DNA from: Planctomycetaceae bacterium
Lineage (GTDB): Bacteria; Planctomycetota; Planctomycetia; Pirellulales; Thermoguttaceae
Direction: 5' to 3'
Assembly: GCA_012719125.1 (NCBI GenBank)
Contig: JAAYAY010000378.1
Location: 62,001 to 126,000 of the forward strand
Length of the DNA: 64,000 nt
Below are positions 35,620 to 44,406 of this stretch, piece after piece. The translations under genes were made by a program, and so were the position numbers. The first letter of the stretch is position 1. Each line of letters begins with the position of its first letter. Below the pieces are notes generated by a model. That model was not told where the DNA came from, made no database searches, and saw only the letters and a program-made list of their open reading frames with translations.

Positions 35620-36363
35620 ATGAAGATCATTTGGCAGATAGACCCCGAAGATGTCGCCCAGGTCAAGGATTTCCTTGAACGGCACCGGGACAATGCGTAT
35701 GTCAGGAAACGGATTGAAACCAACCTGCGGGCCGAGAAGCCGTCTGTGACCAGGGAGACGTTCTGGTACACGATGGTGGGGTGCCTGCTGACCACCCAGC
35801 AACGCTCTGGCCCCAACGGCCCGGTGTCCCGGTTCCTCACGGAACCGTTCCCGCTCCGGTACGAAGTCTGCGTTGGCCACCCGGATCTGGCGTCGTTCGT
35901 CCGCAACATGCTCACCGAGTTTGGCGGTATCAGGCGGGCCAACACCATTGGCAAAGAGATGGCCGTCAACCTGGCCTACCTGGAAGCTGGTGGTTGGGAG
36001 CCGACCTTCGCCCACCTGGATAAAGTTCGGTTGAACTCCAGCCCCCAGACCGAGCGAAAGGCGGCTGAGTTCGTGGATAGCCACCTGCGGGGGTTTGGCC
36101 CCAAACAGTCCCGGAATCTGCTCCAGTGGTTGGGCCTGTCCCGATACGAGATTCCCATTGACAGCCGGGTGACCAAGTGGCTGAACCGGTTCGGGTTTCC
36201 CGTAAAGTTGAACGCCTTCTGCTTGGCTGACCCCGTGTACTACAACTTCGTGTCGGATGGTTTCCGGCGACTCTGTGAGGCGTGCGATATCGTGCCTTGC
36301 GTGTTGGACGCCGCCATCTTTGCCAGCTTCGATGGCGACAAATGGACGGACGAGAACGTGTAG
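35620..36363 (+). CDS. HhH-GPD family DNA glycosylase-like protein
   Basis: A 247-residue protein. The helix-hairpin-helix is LRGFGPKQSRNLLQWLGLSR (residues 157-176), with Lys162 where bifunctional glycosylases keep their catalytic lysine. It is followed by IPIDSRVTKWLN, with Asp181 as the family's conserved acid. The N-terminal helices (ETFWYTMVGCLLTTQQRSG) match the usual opening. It should excise a damaged or modified base. ATG 35620 is preferred over the longer frame. It precedes two other predicted nuclease-type genes on the same strand, and in a defence island it could act on modified phage bases. Confidence 0.8.
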   Translation: MKIIWQIDPEDVAQVKDFLERHRDNAYVRKRIETNLRAEKPSVTRETFWYTMVGCLLTTQQRSGPNGPVSRFLTEPFPLRYEVCVGHPDLASFVRNMLTEFGGIRRANTIGKEMAVNLAYLEAGGWEPTFAHLDKVRLNSSPQTERKAAEFVDSHLRGFGPKQSRNLLQWLGLSRYEIPIDSRVTKWLNRFGFPVKLNAFCLADPVYYNFVSDGFRRLCEACDIVPCVLDAAIFASFDGDKWTDENV

Positions 36364-36392
36364 GGGGGCAGCCAGGGGAAGTTGCGGCAACC

Positions 36393-36902
36393 ATGAAATA
36401 CGACGCCAAGAAAATTTCCGAAATGACGGAAACCAACCTGAGACTCGCCAAGATGAGGCTGGCAGAACTGCCGATCTGCTGTGGACGTGAACCCAGCATC
36501 GCTGGCCTGCACGGCTGGGTATTCGAGCAGACGCTCCAGTTCTGCATCAGGGAGGAGCTTGCCGAGCACGGGCTGAGCCCGGACGTGGAAGAGCAAGTTG
36601 GCATCGGTGGGAGAGCGAAGGCCGATTTCCGGTTGGCCCACGTCTTGATCGAAGTCAAGACCAGAGGGCTGTTCGGCATGGCCGACGTGCAGAAATACGG
36701 CAAGTACCGAGAGCAGGCCGAGGGACGAGGCTACCGCTATCTATTTGTTACAGCTTCGGAAACTCATGAACCGTATCGGCGTGGCATTATCGAGGCACTC
36801 GGCCAGAGCAACGTCTTCATTCTTGCCCAGCCCGGAGAATGGGAGCGACTTGTGACGACGATTGTGCAGGAACTCAAAGCCAAGACGGGATATTGCCCGT
36901 GA
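36393..36902 (+). CDS. PD-(D/E)XK nuclease-like protein
   Basis: A 169-residue protein. The core reads GIGGRAKADFRLAHVLIEVK, with Asp and E-V-K spaced as in PD-(D/E)XK nucleases, followed by a helix (ADVQKYGKYREQAEG) and strand YRYLFVTAS. An N-terminal helix with HGWVFEQTLQFCIREEL also fits. The start is ATG 36393. The stop overlaps the GTG start of the SNase-like gene. It is a probable DNA nuclease, assigned by motif, and could be a resolvase- or restriction-type enzyme. Confidence 0.6.
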   Translation: MKYDAKKISEMTETNLRLAKMRLAELPICCGREPSIAGLHGWVFEQTLQFCIREELAEHGLSPDVEEQVGIGGRAKADFRLAHVLIEVKTRGLFGMADVQKYGKYREQAEGRGYRYLFVTASETHEPYRRGIIEALGQSNVFILAQPGEWERLVTTIVQELKAKTGYCP

Positions 36903-37744
36903 TCCACACCAAACACAGATCGACGACGGCGATGGTCGCAACCATGTTGCTGCTCCCTGCCCTCGCCCCCGCCGCCGAGCCTTTCACCGCCACCGTCGTC
37001 CGTGTCAAAGACGGCGATACCATCGTCGTTCTTCAGGGAACCACCCAGACCGACATTCGCCTGGAGGGCATTGACTGCCCAGAACTGCACCAAGCCTTTA
37101 GCCAGCGAGCCAAGCAGGCCACGTCCGGCCTGACGCAGGGCAAGGCGGTGACGGTCCTGCCCACCGGCACCGACAAGTACGAACGGACGCTGGCAAACGT
37201 CACCTTGCCCGATGGCCGGAACCTAAACCAAGAACTCATCCGGCAGGGCTGGGCATGGTGGTTCAGGAAATACAGCAAGGACGAGGGGCTCGCCAAGCTG
37301 GAAGCCGAGGCCCGTGCCGCTAAGCGGGGCCTGTGGGCGGATCTGAATCCGACGCCGCCGTGGGATTGGCGGGCGGCACAGAAGAACAACGCCAAACCGG
37401 CCCTGGGCGATGTCGTGCCCAACGGCCTGGAGGTCACTGACCTGCTGCCTGATCCCGTTGGTCGGGACGAGGGCCACGAGGCGGTCGAAATCGGAAACAG
37501 CACCGACAAGTCGGTGGATTTGGGTGGGTGGAAACTGCGGGACCGGGCCGGGAACGAGTACCGGCTGGCCGGGACGGTGGCGGCCAGGGGGCGGCTGCGG
37601 ATCGTGATGACGGCGGCTACGATGCCGCTGAACAACGACGGCGACACCGTGCTGCTGATCGACCCGGCTGGTGTTGTGCGGTGCCGGGTGGAGTACAATG
37701 CGGATCATGTGCGGGCGGGGAATTGGGTGGAATTTGGGAGGTGA
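36899..37744 (+). CDS. Secreted thermonuclease (SNase) fused to a lamin-tail domain
   Basis: About 281 residues from GTG 36899 (ATG 36932 is an alternative). A signal peptide (MVATMLLLPALAPAAEP) leads to an SNase domain: VVRVKDGDTIVV, DIRLEGIDCPEL and YERTLANV provide the Arg, Glu and Arg of the active site. Residues 180-280 form a lamin-tail-like beta domain (EAVEIGNSTDKSVDLGGWKLRD; GNEYRLAGTVAARGRLRIVM; CRVEYNADHV). This pairing is known for secreted bacterial nucleases. The enzyme probably degrades extracellular nucleic acid and so is unlikely to be part of intracellular defence despite its neighbours. Confidence 0.88.
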   Translation: MIHTKHRSTTAMVATMLLLPALAPAAEPFTATVVRVKDGDTIVVLQGTTQTDIRLEGIDCPELHQAFSQRAKQATSGLTQGKAVTVLPTGTDKYERTLANVTLPDGRNLNQELIRQGWAWWFRKYSKDEGLAKLEAEARAAKRGLWADLNPTPPWDWRAAQKNNAKPALGDVVPNGLEVTDLLPDPVGRDEGHEAVEIGNSTDKSVDLGGWKLRDRAGNEYRLAGTVAARGRLRIVMTAATMPLNNDGDTVLLIDPAGVVRCRVEYNADHVRAGNWVEFGR

Positions 37745-37836
37745 ATTCTCCCAGCGTGTACGCTCTCTGCTGCGACGACGGCTTCGTCGCTGAGGGCAAC
37801 GGCTACAAACGCACGACTTTTAGCCAGGAGATGGAC

Positions 37837-40407
37837 ATGGGCTTCTACGCACTGGACCTAAACAAGTTACGGACTGCCGACGAGGCAAGGCAACGCAAGT
37901 CACCATTTGAGCACCAGTTCGGAGCATTCGAAGCCCTGTCCAAGTGCTTCGAATTCAACGGCACGCCGGGCAAAGGTGCTCTCCTTGTCTTGCCCACGGG
38001 TGCTGGCAAGACATTCACCACGATCAAGTGGCTGGGCGATAACGTCATTTCCCGCAACATAAAGCTGCTGTGGTTGGCTCACTCGTTCTACCTGCTCGAC
38101 CAAGCCTGCAAGGAGTTGCGAGAATACGCCTGCTGGATTCCTGAGCCGAGGGAAACCTTGAACGTTCGTGTCGTCTCCAGCAACCCCTCGCACGATTCTC
38201 CTGCTGACATCCTGCCGACCGATGATGTGGTAATCATGACCACGCAAACGGCGATAAAGAACCTCCACATCGACGCCAAGGACCGCACGGGAACGCCCGT
38301 GCTCAGTGCCTTTCGACGGTTCATCGAGGATGGCAAGCGGACTGGCCTGTTTGTTGTTCTCGACGAAGCCCACCATGCACCCGCCTATGGCTGCCGCAAT
38401 CTGCTCGTCAGCAGGGATGCGGACACGCCAGGACTCCGAACCCTGGCACCGCAAACAAATCTCCTCGGATTGACCGCCACGCCGACTTACACCGACGAGA
38501 CTCGCCGGGGTTGGCTGGGCAAGATATTCGAGCAGGGCGTGGTCTTCGCCGCCGACCGATCAAGACTCATGGTCGAAGGCATCCTGGCACGTCCAAATTT
38601 CATTCCCCGCCCAACCGGACGAGAACTTACCGTTGACGACTCCCTATATGACCGACTGGTACGTCAGCACAAAGACTTGCCCGAAGAAATCATAGACGTT
38701 CTTGCGAACGACGCCGCTCGTAACGACTACATCGTAAAGGAATACTGGGAAAACCGAAAGAAATATGGAAAGTCCATTATCTTCGCCGACCGCTGGTTCC
38801 AATGCGTGTACCTGAAGACCAAGCTCCAAGAGAAGGGTGTCCGAGTCGATGCCGTCTATTCTCACATCGACGCCGACCCTGGTTCGGCGGATGCCCGAAA
38901 CCGACGAACATCTAGCGACAACGAGCGGATAATCAACGAATTCAAATACGGAAAGGACAAGGAGGGGAACGACGCCTTAGATGTGCTCATCAACGTCCGA
39001 ATGCTGACCGAGGGTGCTGATGTCCCAAGTGTCAGAACAGTGTTCTTGACACGCCAGACGACAAGCCAAATTCTCCTTGCCCAGATGATAGGCCGGGCAC
39101 TTCGGGGTCGCCGTGCAGGCGGTGGAGACGAAGCCAACATCGTCATGTTCATGGATGACTGGAAACGCCTAATTGACTGGGCCAATCCCGGCGACCTGAA
39201 CGGCGGCGTCGAAGAAGGTCGGGTCGTCCGTGGTTACTACCCGCTGGAATACGTTTCGATCCGCCTCGTCGAGGAGCTTTCGAAGCACATCAACAGCGGT
39301 GGCGATCTTCCCCTTCCTCCATTCTCCAAAATCATGCCAATCGGGTGGTATCAGACGGAGATCGTCGCCAGTTCCAGTGAAGACGAGGAGCCGCAGTCCT
39401 TTACCGAATTCGTGATGGTCTATGAACACACAAAGCCGAAGTTCGAGCGGTACATAGAGTCGGCTCGAAAGAAGCTTCCAGCCGGTTGGGATAGGGAGTT
39501 CGTTCCACCAGAATTTGTTCAACCCCAGGTGCAGGGTTGGGTCCAGCAGTTTTTCGACCCGACCGAGGATGACATTGGCAGATGCCTGGACTTGGATGTA
39601 ACACGTATTGCACGACATCTTGCACAGAAACTTGTGTCTCCGCAATTCCATCCGTTTGAGGAACGTGACCAGCACAATCTCGACGAGTTGGCGAAGGCCC
39701 ATCGACGCAAGAACACGGAGGACTTGGATGAGGTTCTTAGAGTCGAGTTCTCCAAGGCTGGGAGTCTGTGGAAGGTCTTCTTCAAGTCGTTTGAGAGGTT
39801 TTTCACTGCCGTCCAAGCTTCTATACGGAGGATCGTAATAGAAGAAAAGTACGGTAAGGTGAAGGTCTTGGAGAATGAGCCACCGAAGGTCAGACGACGA
39901 CGAGAACTCAGCGAGAATGAAAAGAAGCAGGTGATACAGCGAGACGGCAACAAGTGTCTTTGCTGCGGTGCCACTGGCAAGGGAGTCCGTTTGACAATTG
40001 ACCATATCGTTTCCCATGCAATAGGAGGCGAAACGAGTATCGAGAACTCGCAGACACTCTGTAGTGTCTGCAATCGAGTGAAGAACATCAACGAACTGAA
40101 CTTTCTACAGACGGCGACGCTGCTTCGCAGTGCCAAGCCGCTGGACCTTCTTCCGTGTTACAATCGAGAATATGTAGGAAGATCGTTGATGCGATTGGTC
40201 AACCTTTTCTATCACTGCAAGGCGGTGTGCGAGATTCGGATGCACGAGCGACGGAATGGCCGGTTCTACACGAAGTGGGAGGTTGAACTCTTCCAGGGGA
40301 ACGATCCAAAGTGGCTTTCAGAGCATAAGAGCGAGCTGCTTCGGCATATTCAGGAGGAGTTTGACTGCCCGCAGGTGAAGAGCATTCGTATCATGTCCGC
40401 AAAGTAG
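37837..40407 (+). CDS. Superfamily 2 helicase fused to an HNH nuclease
   Basis: An 856-residue protein, ATG 37837 with AGGAG six bases upstream. The N-terminus is a type III restriction-like SF2 helicase: LVLPTGAGKTFTTIKWL (Walker A, about residue 53), FVVLDEAHHAP (DEAH, about 175), IIFADRWFQCVYLKTKLQ, the NVRMLTEGADVPSV block and QMIGRALRG (motif VI). About residues 690-760 hold an HNH nuclease: RDGNKCLCCGATG, LTIDHIVSHAIGG and TLCSVCNRVKN, with paired cysteines for zinc. A helicase joined to its own nuclease is a common design for standalone anti-phage proteins. I cannot match it to a named system. Confidence 0.85.
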   Translation: MGFYALDLNKLRTADEARQRKSPFEHQFGAFEALSKCFEFNGTPGKGALLVLPTGAGKTFTTIKWLGDNVISRNIKLLWLAHSFYLLDQACKELREYACWIPEPRETLNVRVVSSNPSHDSPADILPTDDVVIMTTQTAIKNLHIDAKDRTGTPVLSAFRRFIEDGKRTGLFVVLDEAHHAPAYGCRNLLVSRDADTPGLRTLAPQTNLLGLTATPTYTDETRRGWLGKIFEQGVVFAADRSRLMVEGILARPNFIPRPTGRELTVDDSLYDRLVRQHKDLPEEIIDVLANDAARNDYIVKEYWENRKKYGKSIIFADRWFQCVYLKTKLQEKGVRVDAVYSHIDADPGSADARNRRTSSDNERIINEFKYGKDKEGNDALDVLINVRMLTEGADVPSVRTVFLTRQTTSQILLAQMIGRALRGRRAGGGDEANIVMFMDDWKRLIDWANPGDLNGGVEEGRVVRGYYPLEYVSIRLVEELSKHINSGGDLPLPPFSKIMPIGWYQTEIVASSSEDEEPQSFTEFVMVYEHTKPKFERYIESARKKLPAGWDREFVPPEFVQPQVQGWVQQFFDPTEDDIGRCLDLDVTRIARHLAQKLVSPQFHPFEERDQHNLDELAKAHRRKNTEDLDEVLRVEFSKAGSLWKVFFKSFERFFTAVQASIRRIVIEEKYGKVKVLENEPPKVRRRRELSENEKKQVIQRDGNKCLCCGATGKGVRLTIDHIVSHAIGGETSIENSQTLCSVCNRVKNINELNFLQTATLLRSAKPLDLLPCYNREYVGRSLMRLVNLFYHCKAVCEIRMHERRNGRFYTKWEVELFQGNDPKWLSEHKSELLRHIQEEFDCPQVKSIRIMSAK

Positions 40408-40437
40408 CGGATCATTCCAATTTGAAGGGCGAATCAG

Positions 40438-40659
40438 ATGGCAAAGCATGATGTATCTTTCGACATCCCCGAACGACGGTTGGGTCGGGCCGACATCGAA
40501 TTTACGGTGAAGGCAGACGGCAGCGTACTAGGAACGTTGACCGTTTCTAATGGCTCACTCGTCTGGTTCCCCAAAGGAACGACTTACGGATGTAAGATGG
40601 GTTGGAGCAAGTTCGACAAGATCATGCAAAAACACGCAACCAGGCAGGAAAGGCGATAA
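40438..40659 (+). CDS. Small conserved hypothetical protein
   Basis: A 73-residue protein (MAKHDVSFDIPERRLGRADI; SVLGTLTVSNGSLVWFPKG; TYGCKMGWSKFDKIMQ). This short family is widespread and often sits in accessory regions near restriction or defence genes. It looks like a small beta barrel with a C-terminal helix. It follows the helicase-HNH gene by 30 bases and may be co-transcribed. A nucleic-acid-binding accessory role is possible. The 200 bases after it hold only a weak 7-bp inverted repeat (40694-40718) and a 31-codon open frame. Confidence 0.7.
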   Translation: MAKHDVSFDIPERRLGRADIEFTVKADGSVLGTLTVSNGSLVWFPKGTTYGCKMGWSKFDKIMQKHATRQERR

Positions 40660-40860
40660 CAAGGTCTGCTCACGGAACGCACTCCATTGGACTCTTGAAT
40701 GCGGTTCAATGATTCAAGCCCAGCACAAACTGGCAAACATGACCTGGGCGATGGCATCATCGGTCGCCATCGAACTGTTACGAAGCACTGAAGCCCGACA
40801 GTGATCGTGGTGGCGGACGGCCGGGACGCCAAACAACCTTGACCCAGAAAGAAACGGACA

Positions 40861-41529
40861 ATGCAGCAGTTCGTCATAGTTCTACTCGTCCTCGGAGTCG
40901 TCTTGCCCACGCAGGCGGCTGACACCCAACCAAAACCAAGCAACGATGTCTTGGGCTTCGACGCAACAAAGGTCCGACCAGCCGACCCCAAGAAAGGCGA
41001 CCCCATCGCACGTCTGTTTTACGACTACATTTACGTGAGCGACCTAGAAGCAGCGTCCTCCAAGTTGACTGATGACGAGGCGAGACGGCTCACAGGCAAG
41101 ATTTTCGGCGAGTTGCGGCAACGGTACATGGACCGCCACAAGATCACGGCCACGCCGGAAGAGATCCAGCAGTTTGTCGCTGCCATGAATCGACTTTCCC
41201 CAGCCGACGACCATGCCTCGGAGGCGAGAAAGAAGGACGACCAGCTTGGCTTCAAGGCAATCGGGGAACAGTTCGTGAAGGGCTGGAAGCTTGATCGAAT
41301 GCTCTACAAGAAATACGGCGGGACCGTCATCTTCCAGCAGGGAAATCCGTTCGAGCCGGTCGGTGCCTACCGGAAATTCCTGGAGGAGATGGAGAAAGCA
41401 AAGGTGTTCGAGATCTACGACCCCGACAACCGCCAAAAGTTCTGGCACTACTTCGTCCGCAAGCATCCGTTCCAAGTGCCTGCCAAGGACATCAACTTCG
41501 ACACGCCGTGGTGGATGCAGAAGAAGTGA
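40861..41529 (+). CDS. Secreted hypothetical protein
   Basis: A 222-residue protein with a signal peptide (FVIVLLVLGVVLPTQAADTQ). The mature part is mostly helical and charged: LFYDYIYVSDLEAASSKL, RLTGKIFGELRQRYMDRHKI and ATPEEIQQFVAAMNRLSP resemble the N-terminal helical arms of SurA-like folding helpers, but no isomerase domain follows. The C-terminus ends in NFDTPWWMQKK. It is probably periplasmic. The function is unknown. Confidence 0.7.
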   Translation: MQQFVIVLLVLGVVLPTQAADTQPKPSNDVLGFDATKVRPADPKKGDPIARLFYDYIYVSDLEAASSKLTDDEARRLTGKIFGELRQRYMDRHKITATPEEIQQFVAAMNRLSPADDHASEARKKDDQLGFKAIGEQFVKGWKLDRMLYKKYGGTVIFQQGNPFEPVGAYRKFLEEMEKAKVFEIYDPDNRQKFWHYFVRKHPFQVPAKDINFDTPWWMQKK

Positions 41530-41598
41530 TGGCTTGACCGGCTGGCAAACGGGCCGAGGACCATCGTACCGGAAGACGCAAGCTCAACGGGGTCAAAC

Positions 41599-41799
41599 AT
41601 GACACAGCCGCCGTCGAAAATCGTGAAGACGTTTCCACCCAAGGGCAGCTTGCAGCAGTTCCGGCTGGGGCAGTTACACGAGTTCCAGTGTGCCCGTTGC
41701 GGGGCGACCAAGAAGTCGAAATTGGTCGTGGTTGAGGACGGCGACTGGGCCAAGTTGCTGTGCAACGGATGCTATGGGAACGTTTTGTCGAAGACTTGA
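41599..41799 (+). CDS. Small zinc-ribbon protein
   Basis: A 66-residue protein with CARCG (about residue 31) and LCNGCYG (about residue 54) forming a two-knuckle zinc ribbon, and an N-terminal phase of polar residues (MTQPPSKIVKTFPPKGSL). It lies between two secreted-protein genes. The cysteine spacing suggests a nucleic-acid or protein binding module. Confidence 0.6.
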   Translation: MTQPPSKIVKTFPPKGSLQQFRLGQLHEFQCARCGATKKSKLVVVEDGDWAKLLCNGCYGNVLSKT

Positions 41800-41826
41800 T
41801 CGAACAGTTTTTTCGGAGCTACTATC

Positions 41827-42699
41827 ATGCAAAGAATCTGCCGCATCTTTTGCCTTTCGACGATTGCCCTCAGCGTCATCCTGGCGTGCTCTGCCCCGGT
41901 GGCGGTGGCCGCTGCGGACGATCTGCCCGCCGAAGGCAAGCTGGTCTCGATCAATGGCATGGAAATGTACTACGAGGTACATGGCCAGGGAGAACCGCTC
42001 GTGATGCTTCATTTCTTTGCCGGTTCCGGCGAGATTTGGAAGCCGTACATTCCGGCGTTCTCCAAGCACTTTCGGCTAATCATCCCGGATCTGCGGGGGC
42101 ATGGCCGTTCGTCCATTCTGACCACCACCTTCAATCACCGGCAGTCGGCACTGGATGTGTTCGCTCTCCTGGATTCGCTGAAGATCAAGGAATTCCGTGG
42201 CATCGGATGCAGCAGCGGTGGCATGACGCTCCTGCACATGGCGACACAGCAGCCGGAGCGAGTGAAGTCGATGGCCCTGGTCGGGGCTGCATCGTATTGG
42301 GGAAAGGAGTCCCGTGAACACATGCGTAAGGAAACGCTTGACAGCCTGACCGACGAGGACTGGAGAATTCTTCGCAGCACCCACAAACATGGTGACGCTC
42401 AGATTCGGGCGATCATTCAGCAGTTCAACGATTTCAAGGACGTGTACGACGACATGAACTTCACCTCGCCATTACTTTCGACCATCAAAGCCAAAACGCT
42501 GATCATGCACGGGGACCGAGACAAGTATTTTCCCGTCGAAATTCCGCTGGAGATGTACCGGTCGATACCGAATTCGTATCTTTGGATCGTGCCGAACGGT
42601 GGGCATCTCCCCCTTCAAGACAACCCGCAGTCGGGCTACACGGCAACGCTTCTGCAATTCTTCCGGGGCGAATGGGAAGGCAAGAACGCACCTCGGTGA
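41827..42699 (+). CDS. Exported alpha-beta hydrolase
   Basis: A 290-residue protein with a signal peptide (LSTIALSVILACSAPVAVAAA). The hydrolase fold is complete: oxyanion region MLHFFAGSGEIW, IIPDLRGHGRSS, the nucleophile elbow GIGCSSGGMTLL (Ser in C-S-S-G-G), Asp in MHGDRDKYFP and His in PNGGHLPL. A cysteine within the signal (LACS) might be a lipobox, so it could be anchored. The substrate is unknown. It acts outside the cytoplasm. Confidence 0.88.
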   Translation: MQRICRIFCLSTIALSVILACSAPVAVAAADDLPAEGKLVSINGMEMYYEVHGQGEPLVMLHFFAGSGEIWKPYIPAFSKHFRLIIPDLRGHGRSSILTTTFNHRQSALDVFALLDSLKIKEFRGIGCSSGGMTLLHMATQQPERVKSMALVGAASYWGKESREHMRKETLDSLTDEDWRILRSTHKHGDAQIRAIIQQFNDFKDVYDDMNFTSPLLSTIKAKTLIMHGDRDKYFPVEIPLEMYRSIPNSYLWIVPNGGHLPLQDNPQSGYTATLLQFFRGEWEGKNAPR

Positions 42700-42721
42700 G
42701 GCGTCGGCAGCAGGAGGAACA

Positions 42722-42940
42722 GTGAACCACGTCCAACCCGGCCGCTACCGGCACTACAAAGGCAACGAATACACGGTCGTCGGTGTCGCCCGTCACAGCG
42801 AAACCGAGGAAGAACTCGTCGTCTACCGACAGGAGTACGGCAACCACGGGCTGTGGGTCCGGCCCAAGGACATGTTCCTGGAGTCGGTGGAAGTGGTTGG
42901 GAAGGCCGTGCCACGGTTCGAGTACGTGGGGTCGGATTGA
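42722..42940 (+). CDS. DUF1653 family protein
   Basis: A 72-residue protein, GTG start at 42722 preceded by AGGAGGAAC. It shows the DUF1653 pattern: PGRYRHYKGNEYTVVGVARH, SETEEELVVYRQEYG and LWVRPKDMFLE. This family is a small all-beta fold of unknown role found across bacteria. The GTG start is decided by the strong ribosome binding site. It is followed by 240 bases without a convincing gene. Confidence 0.85.
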   Translation: MNHVQPGRYRHYKGNEYTVVGVARHSETEEELVVYRQEYGNHGLWVRPKDMFLESVEVVGKAVPRFEYVGSD

Positions 42941-42950
42941 TCACCCCGAC

Positions 42951-43180
42951 ATGTTCCTTTTGCCGAACGACCTCGACGGTTCGGTGCCGCCGAGTTTCTG
43001 GGCCGTTTCTTTGGACGCCAACCAAGATCGCATTTGCGACGATGTTATTTTCCCAGGCGGGCTTTTCCACGGACCACCTGAGCCAATCCGCAAGTCAGAA
43101 GATCTTAGAAAACTGGAATTCTGGAAAATTGGAAATGGCTGCAATCTTCGTGGCTGTGGTCGGCGGCCCCGTCAACCCCA
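42951..43180 (+). other. Gap with a possible gene fragment
   Basis: From ATG 42951 an open frame reads MFLLPNDLDGSVPPSFWAVS and continues plausibly to about 43137 (RKSEDLRKLEFWKIGNGC), then becomes unlike a protein where it overlaps the opposite-strand gene. A shift of frame near 43140 would be needed to continue. It may be a decayed gene fragment. Nothing else is visible here. Confidence 0.25.
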
Positions 43181-43432
43181 TCAGCACGCTGCCGGATTCC
43201 GGTGGACATGCCATCCTCCAAAGGCATCACGCTGGACGTACCGCCCATCGGCAAGCATGACCACCACCGTCTTCAGCCCTTGCAGCAATTCCTCGTCCGT
43301 AGCCACCTCGTAGCCCGCACGGGCAAGCTCGAAGCGGACGGCCGCCTTCGCATCTGCAAAAGACCCGTGCTTTACCTCCACGATTCGGCGGTACGTCGTT
43401 CGGCAGACTGCCACAAGTGCTTCGTCGTACAC
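43181..43432 (-). CDS. Small hypothetical protein
   Basis: An 83-residue protein: ALVAVCRTTYRRIVEVKHGS, then KAAVRFELARAGYEVATDEEL and a final VVVMLADGRYVQRDAFGGWHV. It sits 24 bases downstream of the membrane-protein gene on the same strand, so the two probably form an operon. The sequence has a protein-like balance of charge and strands. No family is recognised. Confidence 0.5.
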   Translation of the reverse strand: MYDEALVAVCRTTYRRIVEVKHGSFADAKAAVRFELARAGYEVATDEELLQGLKTVVVMLADGRYVQRDAFGGWHVHRNPAAC

Positions 43433-43456
43433 GGCTATGTCCCCGTCAATCGTGGC

Positions 43457-44311
43457 TCATTTCCCAAATTCCTCCGACCGCCTGGGCATCCAGCCGTGGT
43501 CCAGCACGTCGCCGATGGATTCGATGTAATCCAGCATCTCCGGCGTCAGCAACATCACCCGACCTTCGTTCCCACCGTAAACAGCATACAACCGTTCGGC
43601 CGAACCGGCTTTCTCCAACAGCCCGTTGCTGATTTCCAGTAGCCGTTTTAGTCCAAGTGTCCAACTGTCCTGACCTTTTTCGTAGATCAGGTGGGGCTTT
43701 CCGTTGACGACAAGCTCGTATTTTTCGTCGCCGAAGTCGTCCACGACTGATTCCAGCTTGACACCTTCCCGCTCCAGCACCGGTTTCATCAGCAGCATGG
43801 TTGCACCAACCTGCCCCTCGGCCAGGTCTTCGGCGTCGGCAGGGTAACTCCGCAGGTCAGCGGCAACGCATTCGTCGTCCCAATCAGAGTCCAGGTAACG
43901 GTTGCGGGCGGTTTCGATCAGTTGCCGCCGCACCGCTGCTTTCTGCGGCTCAGCCACGAATTTCAAGAAGCCCATGTCGATCAAGCGGTCCACGGCCCGC
44001 TCGGCTTCGGCTTGGTCCAGCGTTGGTATTCTGAATGGCGGTGGTTCCTTGATTCCGAGCCACTGCTTGACGGCAGAAAACAATCGGCTCACGTCACGCC
44101 CCTCGGCTTCCCGATTCGCCCGGTACACCACAACTCCAACCACCAATGCTCCGGTCCCGGCAATCATGCAAGCCCAGGCCAGCAACACCGCCACACGTCC
44201 TGCCAGATGGCTGTGCTTTGGGCAACTGGTGGCCCTGGACTGCCGCCGAAGGGCCGCCACCCCGACGGCAATCAATCCAGCACCAACTGCACCGATCACC
44301 AAACTCGTCAT
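43457..44311 (-). CDS. Membrane-anchored hypothetical protein
   Basis: A 284-residue protein with two N-terminal hydrophobic segments (LVIGAVGAGLIAVGVAAL; VAVLLAWACMIAGTGALVVGVVVY) followed by a soluble region of about 210 residues, helical at first (AERAVDRLIDMGFLKF) and then with strands (YELVVNGKPHLIYEKGQDSW; RVMLLTPEMLDYIESIGD). It is divergent from the DUF6794 gene. No named domain is recognised. Confidence 0.7.
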   Translation of the reverse strand: MTSLVIGAVGAGLIAVGVAALRRQSRATSCPKHSHLAGRVAVLLAWACMIAGTGALVVGVVVYRANREAEGRDVSRLFSAVKQWLGIKEPPPFRIPTLDQAEAERAVDRLIDMGFLKFVAEPQKAAVRRQLIETARNRYLDSDWDDECVAADLRSYPADAEDLAEGQVGATMLLMKPVLEREGVKLESVVDDFGDEKYELVVNGKPHLIYEKGQDSWTLGLKRLLEISNGLLEKAGSAERLYAVYGGNEGRVMLLTPEMLDYIESIGDVLDHGWMPRRSEEFGK

Positions 44312-44406
44312 GTTTTCCCCGGCGACAATTTTATCACGTTCCTGTCACGCCGTGGTGCTTGTCCAACGTTGGCGGTACGATGGCGGCCGTGAAGGAGGGA
44401 CGCACC

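Noticed and set aside
26627-37744. An integron-like cassette array of small genes
   Set aside because: Most genes share one strand and are short, but I see no integrase and no recurring attC-like palindromes between them.
40694-40804. A 7-bp inverted repeat and 31-codon frame downstream of the 40438 gene
   Set aside because: The repeat is short enough to arise by chance and the frame has no ribosome binding site.
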